A stretch of DNA of 64,000 bases from Gammaproteobacteria bacterium (GTDB taxonomy: Bacteria > Pseudomonadota > Gammaproteobacteria > Pseudomonadales > Azotimanducaceae): the NCBI GenBank assembly GCA_012269545.1, contig JAAXKB010000036.1, forward strand, positions 2,421-66,420, read 5' to 3'. Numbering within the stretch: the stretch's first letter is position 1; every line of letters begins with the position of its first letter. Both the position numbers and the translations under genes were made by a program. Below, piece after piece: positions 33,445-44,812 of the stretch. The notes beneath the pieces are model-generated. The model saw nothing but the letters and a program-made list of their open reading frames with translations. It had not been told where the DNA came from and searched no databases.

Positions 33445-34058
33445 GTTCTTTAAACGAAACCCCAGAGCAGCTGCAGCAGCCAGACTCCGCTGTATCCACC
33501 GGGCGTTTGCAGCGCCCTGCCGCAAAGGACGGAACCCATATCAGCACCTTTCGACAAGTGTTACGCAGACACGGCGTCACCATGGGCCTGTGTGCGCTTG
33601 CCGGTCTCTTTCTTCCGCTTGCACTTGAGCGGATTCAAATCACCACATCAAGCACCGTGACTGCGCCGCTTTCGTATATCGCCATCACACTGGCACTCGG
33701 CTTGTTCTTGGCGTTTTGCCAAGCGCGCAAAGGGCTCGCGCTAAATCTGCGCAACACCCTGTGGCTTGGCTATCTGCTGTATATCAGTGTTGTTGAAGAA
33801 CTGGCGTTCCGGCTGCTGTTTCCTATGTGGCTTGGCGAAATCGTCAACCCGATGGGCGCGGTTGTGGTGAGCAATCTGATTTTTGCAGGACTCCACTACG
33901 TTACCCTACGATGGCACTGGTGGAATTGCGTCTTTGTCTTCGCGGGGGGCATGGGTTTTAGCCACATGCTCGCAACCTATGACAATCTGACCTTGGTCAT
34001 TTTAACCCACTGGCTTTTTACTTTTTTCAATACACCCGCCCCACCCCGCACCAGATAA
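33441..34058 (+). CDS. CPBP family intramembrane metalloprotease
   Basis: A 205-residue membrane protein with about six hydrophobic segments. It has the CAAX-protease/bacteriocin-processing motif EELAFRLLFP (EExxFR) near residue 118 and the second motif with conserved His in NLIFAGLHYVTLRW; a third His is in THWLFTFFNT. The start is a TTG overlapping the MaoC stop, and the hydrophilic first 35 residues are poorly conserved-looking. Its substrate is unknown; members cleave prenylated or peptide substrates in the inner membrane. Confidence 0.83.
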   Translation: MSSLNETPEQLQQPDSAVSTGRLQRPAAKDGTHISTFRQVLRRHGVTMGLCALAGLFLPLALERIQITTSSTVTAPLSYIAITLALGLFLAFCQARKGLALNLRNTLWLGYLLYISVVEELAFRLLFPMWLGEIVNPMGAVVVSNLIFAGLHYVTLRWHWWNCVFVFAGGMGFSHMLATYDNLTLVILTHWLFTFFNTPAPPRTR

Positions 34059-34147
34059 ACCGCCAGCGAGCGCATGCCCGCATTTGCGTCTTGCGTCCGA
34101 CGGCGGTTTACGTATCAATGCACAGATAGACATTTAGGGAGAGAACT

Positions 34148-34822
34148 ATGTCGGAACCGCAGTTGGAACTGAGCAATGACGAGCTATTAAGCACCACTCG
34201 GGCTGTTCGCAAACGGTTGGACTTCGATCGCGATGTGCCTATGTCAGCGATCAAAGAATGTATGGAGTTAGCGGTACAGGCTCCGTCAGGGTCAAACGCA
34301 CAAGGCTGGCAATTCATGTTCGTCACAGATCCAGAGAAGCGCGAAAAAATTGGCGAGTATTATCGCCAATCCTTTAGCCTATATCGCGAAATGCCCTTCG
34401 CCATTCATAAATTGAATGCCGATGGTTCAGATGAAGCGCTGTCAAGCAGCCAAGAACGCAGCGCGTCGTCGGCGGATTATTTGGCTGAAAACATGGCTAA
34501 AGCGCCGGTACTGATGATTCCCTGCATTGAAGGGCGCATCGACAACGCCGATGGCGCTAACGCGAGCGCGCAGGCAGGCACGATGGGATCGATCATTCCA
34601 GCCGCCTGGAGTTTTATGCTTGCAGCTCGGGCGCGCGGCTTAGGAACAGCATGGACCACCCTGCACCTGGCGCATGAAGAAGCAGTCGCGGAGCTGTTAG
34701 GGATTCCATACGAATCCTACACGCAAATCGCTTTGATACCGATCGCCTATACGAAGGGCACGGATTTCAAGGCCGCCTACCGCCCTCCGGTAGAGACCGT
34801 TATGCACCTCAATCAGTGGTAA
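34148..34822 (+). CDS. Nitroreductase family protein
   Basis: A 224-residue FMN-dependent nitroreductase-fold protein. TRAVRKRLDFDRDVPMSAIK at the N-terminus binds the FMN phosphate, QAPSGSNAQGWQF is the classical PSxxNxQPW-type block, and RGLGTAWTTLHL with LGIPYESYTQIALIPIAYT forms the C-terminal FMN region. It would reduce nitro groups, quinones or enones using NAD(P)H. The start follows an AGGGAGAG ribosome site. It is followed by a weak hairpin. Confidence 0.92.
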   Translation: MSEPQLELSNDELLSTTRAVRKRLDFDRDVPMSAIKECMELAVQAPSGSNAQGWQFMFVTDPEKREKIGEYYRQSFSLYREMPFAIHKLNADGSDEALSSSQERSASSADYLAENMAKAPVLMIPCIEGRIDNADGANASAQAGTMGSIIPAAWSFMLAARARGLGTAWTTLHLAHEEAVAELLGIPYESYTQIALIPIAYTKGTDFKAAYRPPVETVMHLNQW

Positions 34823-34852
34823 CCTCGCAGCGCGCTACTGAAACCGATCAGA

Positions 34853-34892
34853 AGCCGCGACAAGGATGCCCTGCTTGCGGCTAACGATTTTT
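34853..34892 (+). terminator. Weak hairpin after the nitroreductase gene
   Basis: AGCCGC (34853-34858) pairs with GCGGCT (34877-34882), and a short T-run follows after AACGA. A probable but weak terminator. Confidence 0.35.
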
Positions 34893-34894
34893 CC

Positions 34895-35863
34895 TTAGCT
34901 CTTACCCTCCAGGATAAGAGCGGCTAGCTGCGCACCGTGGGTGTTTTGCGGAAAGTGTCCGGCATCAGGCAGTGCATCAAATCGCGCATGCATCTGTTTA
35001 GCCCACTGGCGACCCCAGCTCTCCGTAAAGACATCGTCAGCGCAGCCCCAAATAAAGTGGCAACCCTTCCCTGAAGCGGACCAGTTCAGCAGGGTTCGAT
35101 AATGCAGAGACTGCGCGGCGGCATTACCATTGTGGTAATTGTCCAGAGGTATGGAGAGCGGAAAGCGACGAAATCCGTTATAGCCCTCATCTGGCAAACC
35201 TTTGTACGGCGCGGAATAACCGCGATACATATCTGCCGCTGCACCGCTCAAACCGGGGTCTTTACCTTGTGTAAAGGCGCTCATAAACCCGCCAACATCA
35301 ATAAGGCCAGAGCTTAGGACAAGCAGCAGACCGATATCAGGTTCCTTGCGCGCGTAGGTCCCGCCAGCATGCCAGCCCTCATTCCAGCGACGTATGCCTG
35401 CCGAGTATTCGTATTCAGGGTGATGCAGCCACGTGTTCATAATCACCAAATCAGAAAAGCGCTCTGGCATCATGGCCGCCTGAGCCAAGCCGGTTGGGCC
35501 ACCCCAGTCCTGACAAACCAGGGTAATGTTCCGCAAATCCAGCTCGACAATCAGAGAGGTCAAGATCTCTGTATGTCGGGCAATGGTGTACCAATGTATG
35601 TCCGTTGGCTTGTCGGATCGACCAAACCCCATATGGTCCGGCGCAATGCATCGATAGCCTGCCGCAACCAGCACAGGAATCACGTCGCGATACAGATAGG
35701 ACCACGTAGGCATACCGTGCAGGAGCAGCATCACGGGCCCGTCCTTGGGGCCCTCGTCCAGATAATGCATCCGCAGGTCTTGCCACCCGTGATAGTTTGG
35801 CGTGAAAGCAAAACCGGGTAAGGCAGAGAAATTTTCCTCTGCTGTTCGCACAAATTCCGTCAT
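34895..35863 (-). CDS. Haloalkane dehalogenase-like alpha/beta hydrolase
   Basis: A 322-residue alpha/beta hydrolase with the haloalkane dehalogenase pattern: HGMPTWSYLYRDVIP, then the nucleophile Asp119 followed by Trp120 in CQDWGGPTGL, the acid in GCADDVFTESWG and the His in AGHFPQNTHG. An Asp nucleophile with adjacent Trp is shared by dehalogenases and some epoxide hydrolases or fluoroacetate dehalogenases; the length and WSYLYR block favour dehalogenase subfamily I. The second halide-binding Trp cannot be fixed by eye. The ATG at 35863 has a GGAGACGG ribosome site. Confidence 0.82.
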   Translation of the reverse strand: MTEFVRTAEENFSALPGFAFTPNYHGWQDLRMHYLDEGPKDGPVMLLLHGMPTWSYLYRDVIPVLVAAGYRCIAPDHMGFGRSDKPTDIHWYTIARHTEILTSLIVELDLRNITLVCQDWGGPTGLAQAAMMPERFSDLVIMNTWLHHPEYEYSAGIRRWNEGWHAGGTYARKEPDIGLLLVLSSGLIDVGGFMSAFTQGKDPGLSGAAADMYRGYSAPYKGLPDEGYNGFRRFPLSIPLDNYHNGNAAAQSLHYRTLLNWSASGKGCHFIWGCADDVFTESWGRQWAKQMHARFDALPDAGHFPQNTHGAQLAALILEGKS

Positions 35864-35890
35864 CAATCCGTCTCCTGTAATCGCGTCAAA

Positions 35891-36784
35891 TCATGGCTCA
35901 GCGGGCAAGTCTTTGAGTCCTTTTTTATTTCGCAGCAACACCAAGGGCAAGAAGATGAATGGCAGCAGCTTATCGTAGTGCATGGGGGTGAGACGCTGGG
36001 CCAAATCAGTGAGTTTGGCGTCCATGCCAATGAAAATTCGGCTGCGGCGTTTACGAACCCCGTCAAGAATCACCTGTGCGGCCTTGCTGGCATGCATACC
36101 ATTTTGACGAAATGCCTCACCTTGCTCTTCATGGGTGGCATCGGGTCGGGCAAACATCCCCCGCCTCCCGTCATTATCTGCAGACGGATTCACTTTCGCT
36201 GAAGACAGAATATTCGTTCCAATGTGGCCGGGGTGCACACAGTGCACCTGCACAGAAGTCCCCTTCATTTCTTTCACAAGACTCTCGGTAAAACCCCGCA
36301 CGGCGAATTTCGTGGCGTGGTAAACACTCTGGCGCGGCACGGCAATCATGCCGAAAATTGACGAGGTATTTACCACTGCCGCCTCAGGTCGCTCCCTTAG
36401 GTAGGGTAAGAACGCTCGCGTCATGTTGATGACACCATGCAGATTCACTCCCATAACCTTGTCCCAATCGGATTCAGGCATGTTGCTGAAATCAGAGTCG
36501 ACTGTGACGCCTGCATTGTTGAATACCAAATCGACTTTGCCATGCTGGGCTATCACTTTCTCGGGGAGCGCTTTTATCGACTCCTCATCAGCCACATCCA
36601 ACCGATGACTCGAGACCGCCACGTTGTAATTCTTGAGCATGGCGGCGGTACCCGATAGGGAATCTTCATCGATATCGCAAATCACAACATCGCAACCAGA
36701 CTTTGCCAACAGTACTGCCAAATAGCGGCCCATCCCGGATCCGGCCCCGGTAATCACCGCTACTTTTGACATAAAATCTTTCAT
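35891..36784 (-). CDS. Short-chain dehydrogenase/reductase (SDR)
   Basis: A 297-residue SDR. The cofactor motif VITGAGSGMGRYLAVLLA starts near residue 10, NNAGV and a Ser region (VVNTSSIFGM) follow, and the active site YHATKFAVRGFTESLVKEM contains the catalytic Tyr and Lys. The C-terminus has a hydrophobic, Leu-rich end, resembling SDRs that act on lipophilic alcohols or steroids. An ATG at 36784 with a CGGAGAAAG ribosome site is chosen; ATG at 36772 is also possible. It sits between the dehalogenase-like and beta-lactamase-fold genes, all on the minus strand. Confidence 0.9.
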   Translation of the reverse strand: MKDFMSKVAVITGAGSGMGRYLAVLLAKSGCDVVICDIDEDSLSGTAAMLKNYNVAVSSHRLDVADEESIKALPEKVIAQHGKVDLVFNNAGVTVDSDFSNMPESDWDKVMGVNLHGVINMTRAFLPYLRERPEAAVVNTSSIFGMIAVPRQSVYHATKFAVRGFTESLVKEMKGTSVQVHCVHPGHIGTNILSSAKVNPSADNDGRRGMFARPDATHEEQGEAFRQNGMHASKAAQVILDGVRKRRSRIFIGMDAKLTDLAQRLTPMHYDKLLPFIFLPLVLLRNKKGLKDLPAEP

Positions 36785-36828
36785 GTTTACTTTCTCCGTT
36801 GATTGCTCGTACTGTCCGATTAAACCGG

Positions 36829-37956
36829 TTACAGGCTCTGGTACACCGCCTGCATCAGGCCGAAGGACCGGGTATCGCCCATAAGCCCGGGGAACATTTT
36901 GTTCATCACGAACGATGCACTCAGGCTGGCGTCTTGATCCACCACCACGCTGGACCCACCCCAGCCGCCCCAGAAGCAGGTATTCTGATTTGGCGAAAGC
37001 GGCATCACTTCCGAATTCAGTCCGAAGCCTAAACCGTAAGCGATGGGCACGCCCAGCACCAAATCCGTACCGGAGATGCGCGCCCGCATCACAGATTCGG
37101 CGGTTTCTTTTGACAGCAAGTCAACGCCGAAGGCCGACCCCTTGCAAGCCAGCGGCGCTTGCAGTTTGGCGATTGCCCGCGCATTAGAATGACCGTTAGC
37201 CGCTGGAATTTCTGCGCGGCGCCAACCTTCCGTCCATGACTCGGTTGCCGGCGCAAAAGGGCTGGCAAAGGTACGTGCAGCAATCGAATCTTCATCCGCA
37301 ATTGGCGCGCTGCCGTCACCAGCAGGAATCAGCAATCCGATGCGAGAAAACTCACTCTCCGGTACGCCGATATAGAAATCGGCTTTCAGCGGTGTAGCGA
37401 TCTCTTCTTGAAAAAAGGTGCCTAGGCTTTTGCCAGTGAGGCGTCGCACCAGCTCACCAATCAGATAGCCCTGGGTTAGCGCATGGTAACCAGAGACTGA
37501 CCCGGGCTCCCACCAAGGAGCTTGCGCGGCCAATGAAGTAACCATTTTGTTCCAATCGTACATATCCTCGGGCGTCATATGGTCATCCATACCCGACAGA
37601 CCTGCCGCGTGATTCATGAAGTGCCAAACCTTCACATTTTGCTTGCCGTTTTGCGCAAATTCCGGCCAGTAGTCGGACACGTTACGATCAAAATCCAGCT
37701 GGCCGCGGTCGGCTAACAGCAAGGCACACAGAAAGGACATCGTCTTGGTCGAACTGTAGACATTGACGATGGTGTCTTGCTGCCAAGATTGCGTGCGGGC
37801 TTCATCCAAATGTCCGCCCCACAGATCGACGACCATTTCACCCTCAACGGTTAGTGCGAAGGAAGCACCCACATCGTCGCCGCGATCAATACTCGCCGAC
37901 AGCAACTCCCGTACCCGCGCAAATTTTTCATCGCACACACCATAAAGTTCAGCCAT
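36829..37956 (-). CDS. Beta-lactamase-fold serine hydrolase (EstB-like)
   Basis: A 375-residue class C beta-lactamase-fold protein. The SxxK nucleophile is in YSSTKTMSFLCALL near residue 67, the second-motif Tyr in YHALTQGYLIGELV near residue 160, and the third motif lies in the GGWGGSSVVVDQDASLS region. There is no signal peptide, so it is more likely a cytoplasmic esterase than an antibiotic-hydrolysing beta-lactamase. The ATG at 37956 (MAELYGVC) replaces the longer frame to 38094, which overlaps lacZ. It is 23 bases downstream of lacZ on the same strand. Confidence 0.87.
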   Translation of the reverse strand: MAELYGVCDEKFARVRELLSASIDRGDDVGASFALTVEGEMVVDLWGGHLDEARTQSWQQDTIVNVYSSTKTMSFLCALLLADRGQLDFDRNVSDYWPEFAQNGKQNVKVWHFMNHAAGLSGMDDHMTPEDMYDWNKMVTSLAAQAPWWEPGSVSGYHALTQGYLIGELVRRLTGKSLGTFFQEEIATPLKADFYIGVPESEFSRIGLLIPAGDGSAPIADEDSIAARTFASPFAPATESWTEGWRRAEIPAANGHSNARAIAKLQAPLACKGSAFGVDLLSKETAESVMRARISGTDLVLGVPIAYGLGFGLNSEVMPLSPNQNTCFWGGWGGSSVVVDQDASLSASFVMNKMFPGLMGDTRSFGLMQAVYQSL

Positions 37957-37979
37957 GCCACGTCTCCAGATTGTTGAAT

Positions 37980-41072
<3,093 letters not shown>

Positions 41073-41131
41073 TCAGGCTGCCGCTCTCCCCGGCTTACCC
41101 TGGTTGGATCATAACCAAAAGGGATCGCCAA

Positions 41132-41884
41132 ATGCAGAACAGTGCTCGTTATCCAAGTCTTCACGGGCAGGGAGTTTTCATCACTGGGGGTGCCACTGGC
41201 ATTGGCGCCGCACTGGTGCGCGCATTCAACGAGCAAGGCGCCCGCGTGACGTTTGCAGACCTCAATCTGGAAGCTGGCTCTGCCTTGGTGGAGGAACTGG
41301 GCGGGGCGCCAAGATTCGCCCACATCGATCTCACCGATACATCGGCCCTGCAACAGGCCATCAGCGATGCAGACAGCGCGTCAACACTAGCCGTACTGAT
41401 CAACAACGCTGCCAACGATATGCGTCACAGGCCAGACGAAACAAGTCCGCAGGCATGGCGCGAGTGCATGGCGATCAACCTCGACGCAGCGTTCTTTGCG
41501 GCTCAGGCTTGTGCACCCATCTTGGCCCGGCGCGGCGGCGGCTCGATCATTAACCTCAGCTCAATCAATGCGTTGCTGGGACCGAGCAACATGCCAGGTT
41601 ATGTCTCCGCTAAAGCAGGCCTGATCGGCATGACCAAGGCGCTGGCCAAGGACTATGGGGATCTCTTTGTTCGGGTAAACGCCATTTTGCCCGGCTGGGT
41701 CGTAACCGAACGCCAGTTACAAACATGGCTTACGCCGGAGGAAGAGTCGCGCTGGATGGAGCAGGTGGCCTTGCCGAAACGGCTGATGCCGGAAGACGTG
41801 GCTCGTTTGGCATTATTTTTAGCAGCCAGTGATGCCGACATGATCACAGGTCAAAGTTTTACAATTGACGGCGGCAGGACTTAG
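41132..41884 (+). CDS. SDR sugar 1-dehydrogenase-like (galactose/xylose dehydrogenase type)
   Basis: A 250-residue SDR with YPSLHGQGVFITGGATGIGA, an acidic NAD-selecting residue (FADLNL), NNAANDMRH, catalytic SSINA and the YVSAKAGLIGMT active site. The segments NNAAND and LPGWVVTERQLQTW, and the ending GQSFTIDGGRT, match the Caulobacter XylB-type and rhizobial galactose-type sugar dehydrogenases. It starts 104 bases from lacZ on the opposite strand, so galactose released by LacZ is the likely substrate, giving galactonolactone. Xylose or arabinose remain possible. Confidence 0.82.
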   Translation: MQNSARYPSLHGQGVFITGGATGIGAALVRAFNEQGARVTFADLNLEAGSALVEELGGAPRFAHIDLTDTSALQQAISDADSASTLAVLINNAANDMRHRPDETSPQAWRECMAINLDAAFFAAQACAPILARRGGGSIINLSSINALLGPSNMPGYVSAKAGLIGMTKALAKDYGDLFVRVNAILPGWVVTERQLQTWLTPEEESRWMEQVALPKRLMPEDVARLALFLAASDADMITGQSFTIDGGRT

Positions 41885-41911
41885 GCGACGTTATCGGCCC
41901 TTCCGCGGGCG

Positions 41912-42307
41912 CTACCAGTCGTTGCTAAAAATACGCTGCGCTTCACCTCGATTTTCAAAATAGAGAAAAACAGACACGGCACACAACCCAGCCATGATCG
42001 ACCAGTCAATCCAGTAATCGGTCGAAAACGGCAGGCGAAACACGCCGACAAGCAGCACACTGTTAACAAATACCTGAACCGGCGCAATTGAGGACCGCGG
42101 ACGTTTACTGCGCAGGTGGCGCAGAATAAAAAACGCCAATGTGAGGAAGATAGCCGGTCGTATAACCGCCAAACTACTGCCCTTTTCACCCGTCAGTTCG
42201 CCCAGCAGCGACCCGGGCAAATAAACGTCCTGCCCCATCACCGACACGGCAGCGGCCGCGAGGCACCCAACCATGCACAAAGCCAAAATCGCCTTTCTAA
42301 ACGTCAT
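41912..42307 (-). CDS. Small integral membrane protein
   Basis: A 131-residue protein with about four hydrophobic segments: ILALCMVGCLAAAAVSVM, AVIRPAIFLTLAFFILRHL, APVQVFVNSVLLVGVF and WSIMAGLCAVSVFLYF. It has no recognised motif. It lies between the sugar dehydrogenase gene (convergent, 27 bases) and the hydrolase gene upstream on the same strand. The function is unknown. Confidence 0.65.
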   Translation of the reverse strand: MTFRKAILALCMVGCLAAAAVSVMGQDVYLPGSLLGELTGEKGSSLAVIRPAIFLTLAFFILRHLRSKRPRSSIAPVQVFVNSVLLVGVFRLPFSTDYWIDWSIMAGLCAVSVFLYFENRGEAQRIFSNDW

Positions 42308-42394
42308 TCCTGCCAGCCCTGACCGCCTGCAGGGAAAGTAACGACTTTAACGCCCCGTGCAAAGCCCTGAAGCTATCGCAGTTGTAACGAACTG

Positions 42395-43459
42395 TTACTG
42401 GCAGGCATAGGCGAAGTTTCGCAGTGACCGCAGGGTTTCCTGATAGGGCTCCGGCGCAACATCGGGAAAACTCATATCACCCGCATGATTGGTTGCCGGA
42501 ACAATCCTCGCCGCCGCGGAATTGCCCGCCTTTAGCAGATTGCGAAAGAACACCAAACCCTCATCTCTGAGCGGATCAAGCTCGTTTACCGAAATGATGT
42601 GCGGCGGAAGACCCGTCAAATCCTCCTGCGAGGCATAGTAGGGCCAAGCGAGCGGGTTTTTTGCGTTAGACAAATCCGGATCATATGCCTTAACCAGCGT
42701 AGACATGATTGGGCCGTCTAAGGTGTAGCCATCGTTTTCCTTGAGCGACAGAAGATTTTCTGGCGGGTCAGCATACGCGCCGCTGATGTATGGGCACAGA
42801 GCATAGACGCCCTGAACGCTGTCAATCCGACCCGCGCGTTTCGCCGCGAGCGTTGTCGCCAGCGCCAAGTTTCCACCTCCCGATTCTCCGGACAAGACGA
42901 TCGCTGAAATACCCAGTCGCTCACGGTTTTGATCGGTCCATTGCAAGGCCGCATCGCAATCATTCAGACCAGCGGGAAATGGATGGTTTCCAAGAACACC
43001 ACTGCCATTGCGAAATTCGACGCCCACGACAACCAATCCGCTTTGAGCCAGATCGTTGCGCCAGCGCACGTAGCCTGGGTCCTCGGCGGTCAATATGACC
43101 ATCCCGCCGCCGTGGGTATGGAACACACACGGCATCGCTCCTTGTTGATTTATAGGTCGATGGATATAGAGCGTCACTTCATTGCCATCAACGCCTTGAA
43201 TGACTTCCGTGGATTGCTCCACGTCGCTGTAATCTGGCATCGCTGCACGCATCTGTGCATGCGGCAATGACATTAGTGCTTCGAGCTTAGTGCCGTATTC
43301 AACGCACGCTTCATATGGCGCGTTCTCGTCCACCGGCTCAATGGCGTCACCAATGTCTCCGGTGGCAGCGATAACGCTTGCCACCCGGGGATCCATCCTA
43401 GGATCTGTGAGTAGGGTCATATTTGGATCACCCAATCGGCCGGGCAGTTGACTTTGCAT
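42395..43459 (-). CDS. HSL-type alpha/beta hydrolase (esterase/lipase)
   Basis: A 354-residue hormone-sensitive-lipase-type hydrolase. The oxyanion HGGG motif is in FHTHGGGMVILTAEDPGY and the nucleophile elbow in VLSGESGGGNLALATTLAA near residue 190. ELDPLRDEGLVFFRNLLKAG supplies the acid and NHAGDMSFPDV the His. It hydrolyses small or medium esters in the cytoplasm. The ATG at 43459 (MQSQLPGRL) has a GGGAGA ribosome site; an ATG at 43474 is also open. It is divergent from the PhyH gene. Confidence 0.9.
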   Translation of the reverse strand: MQSQLPGRLGDPNMTLLTDPRMDPRVASVIAATGDIGDAIEPVDENAPYEACVEYGTKLEALMSLPHAQMRAAMPDYSDVEQSTEVIQGVDGNEVTLYIHRPINQQGAMPCVFHTHGGGMVILTAEDPGYVRWRNDLAQSGLVVVGVEFRNGSGVLGNHPFPAGLNDCDAALQWTDQNRERLGISAIVLSGESGGGNLALATTLAAKRAGRIDSVQGVYALCPYISGAYADPPENLLSLKENDGYTLDGPIMSTLVKAYDPDLSNAKNPLAWPYYASQEDLTGLPPHIISVNELDPLRDEGLVFFRNLLKAGNSAAARIVPATNHAGDMSFPDVAPEPYQETLRSLRNFAYACQ

Positions 43460-43463
43460 GCTC

Positions 43464-43576
43464 GTTTCTCCCATGAAAAAATGCATCATGCCGCACACGA
43501 TACGGCGTGTGAAACTGTCTGTCCGGTTGGACAACTGCAACGCAGAGGCTTCACGCGGCCACATTATGGGAGAAAC
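43464..43576. promoter_or_regulatory. Divergent promoter region bounded by mirrored 11-bp leaders
   Basis: GTTTCTCCCAT (43464-43474) and ATGGGAGAAAC (43566-43576) are exact reverse complements, so each divergent gene is preceded by the same ATGGGAGAAAC leader holding its ribosome site. Between them lies the palindrome TGTCCGGTTGGACA (43520-43533), a possible regulator site. Confidence 0.45.
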
Positions 43577-43578
43577 AG

Positions 43579-44727
43579 ATGAACACGGCTTTGACCGCTC
43601 AGGATCATGCTAAGGCAATGACCGATTACGTAGCACAGGGCGTTGCGCGAGCAAAAGCTCTGGCCAATCGCGGCCCGCTGACGCTCGGAAAAGATGGAAA
43701 ACTTACGTCCGACATTCTCCAAGCATTTGATCGCACAGGCTTCTATGTTTTTGAAAATGCAGTGGATTCAGCAGAAATCGAGCTGCTGCGCGCCGATTTG
43801 GATTTCCTGTTGGATCGAGCCCCGGTGGATAATGGTGCTACCCACGACCATCAGGGCAGACCGGCTTTTGGGCAGGAATTCGCAAAACCCATCTACTCGC
43901 TGATTCGACCTCTCGCAGATCCGTGGGGTGGCACTCAGGCCCTGAATGGACGTCACCCAACTAAAATGGCGCAACCTGTTGCCGACGAAACAGCCAACAA
44001 GGTTGTCTTTCTCATGTCTGGTATGTGTCAGGCCATGCCAAGCGGCTTGCGCCTTTACGGCCACCCGGATTTACTGGCAGTTGCAGCGTCCATCAATGGC
44101 GATGATTTCGTTCCCTATAACGATGCAACGTTCGTCAAACAGCCTGGGCTTGGCGGTTCGGTTTCCTGGCATCAAGATGGTGTCACGCACTGGAATAATC
44201 CAGAGTGGGATTCAGGCATCCACGGCTTCAACTTTCAGGTACAGCTGTACGACACCTCCGCCAGAAGCTGCCTTTGGGTGGTACCCGGCACGCACAAAGA
44301 AGGCAAAATCGATATTCAGACCCGGGTCGAAGACAATAACGGTTCCGAACAGCTCCCGGATGCCGTACCGCTGTACTGTAATGCCGGTGACGTCACCATA
44401 GTGAACAGGCAGGCCCTCCATGGGTCATTTGCCAATACTTCCAAAGATCTGAGAATTTCTCTGACTTTTGGCTTTCACCGTCGCCGTTCGGTGCTCGGCG
44501 CTCAAGGTGCTCTGAGTGAATCCGAAGCCGTTCGCTACGACGAAGCACGCATTACGAAACGCTCAGAGGTGATCGGGGTAGCCATTGATGCAAGAGCGCA
44601 GTTTTATCCCGATCAGCCGCGCTTTCACTACCAGCCGATGGCAGGTAAGGAGCAGGATCTGCAGTTCAACGAAGCCAATTGGCAGCGGGTGATCAAGGAC
44701 TACAACCTCAACGATCTTTCCATCTGA
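43579..44727 (+). CDS. Phytanoyl-CoA dioxygenase (PhyH) family protein
   Basis: A 382-residue Fe(II)/2-oxoglutarate dioxygenase. The HxD motif is in GSVSWHQDGVTHWNNPEWDS near residue 200, and the distal His in VNRQALHGSFANTSKDLRIS, followed by the 2-oxoglutarate-binding Arg. It is larger than human PHYH and more like bacterial PhyH proteins acting on fatty or small hydrophobic substrates. It is divergent from an esterase gene and followed by a strong terminator. Confidence 0.9.
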   Translation: MNTALTAQDHAKAMTDYVAQGVARAKALANRGPLTLGKDGKLTSDILQAFDRTGFYVFENAVDSAEIELLRADLDFLLDRAPVDNGATHDHQGRPAFGQEFAKPIYSLIRPLADPWGGTQALNGRHPTKMAQPVADETANKVVFLMSGMCQAMPSGLRLYGHPDLLAVAASINGDDFVPYNDATFVKQPGLGGSVSWHQDGVTHWNNPEWDSGIHGFNFQVQLYDTSARSCLWVVPGTHKEGKIDIQTRVEDNNGSEQLPDAVPLYCNAGDVTIVNRQALHGSFANTSKDLRISLTFGFHRRRSVLGAQGALSESEAVRYDEARITKRSEVIGVAIDARAQFYPDQPRFHYQPMAGKEQDLQFNEANWQRVIKDYNLNDLSI

Positions 44728-44745
44728 CGATTTGTACCGAACATA

Positions 44746-44783
44746 AAAAAACCGCCGCCGGGTCAAACCAGCGGCGGTTTTTT
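44746..44783. terminator. Bidirectional intrinsic terminator
   Basis: AAAAAACCGCCGC (44746-44758) pairs with GCGGCGGTTTTTT (44771-44783) around a 12-base loop. It lies between the convergent PhyH and aldehyde dehydrogenase genes and serves both. Confidence 0.93.
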
Positions 44784-44812
44784 CACACTGGCTTTCGCCA
44801 GCGTCTTAGCTA

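Noticed and set aside
34055-34110. Terminator after the CPBP protease gene (TAAACCGCC/GGCGGTTTA)
   Set aside because: The arms pair perfectly, but they are 38 bases apart and no T-run follows; it may be chance.
41100-41114. Operator between lacZ and the sugar dehydrogenase (GGTT-N7-AACC)
   Set aside because: Only four bases per half-site, which is expected by chance, and no regulator gene is nearby.
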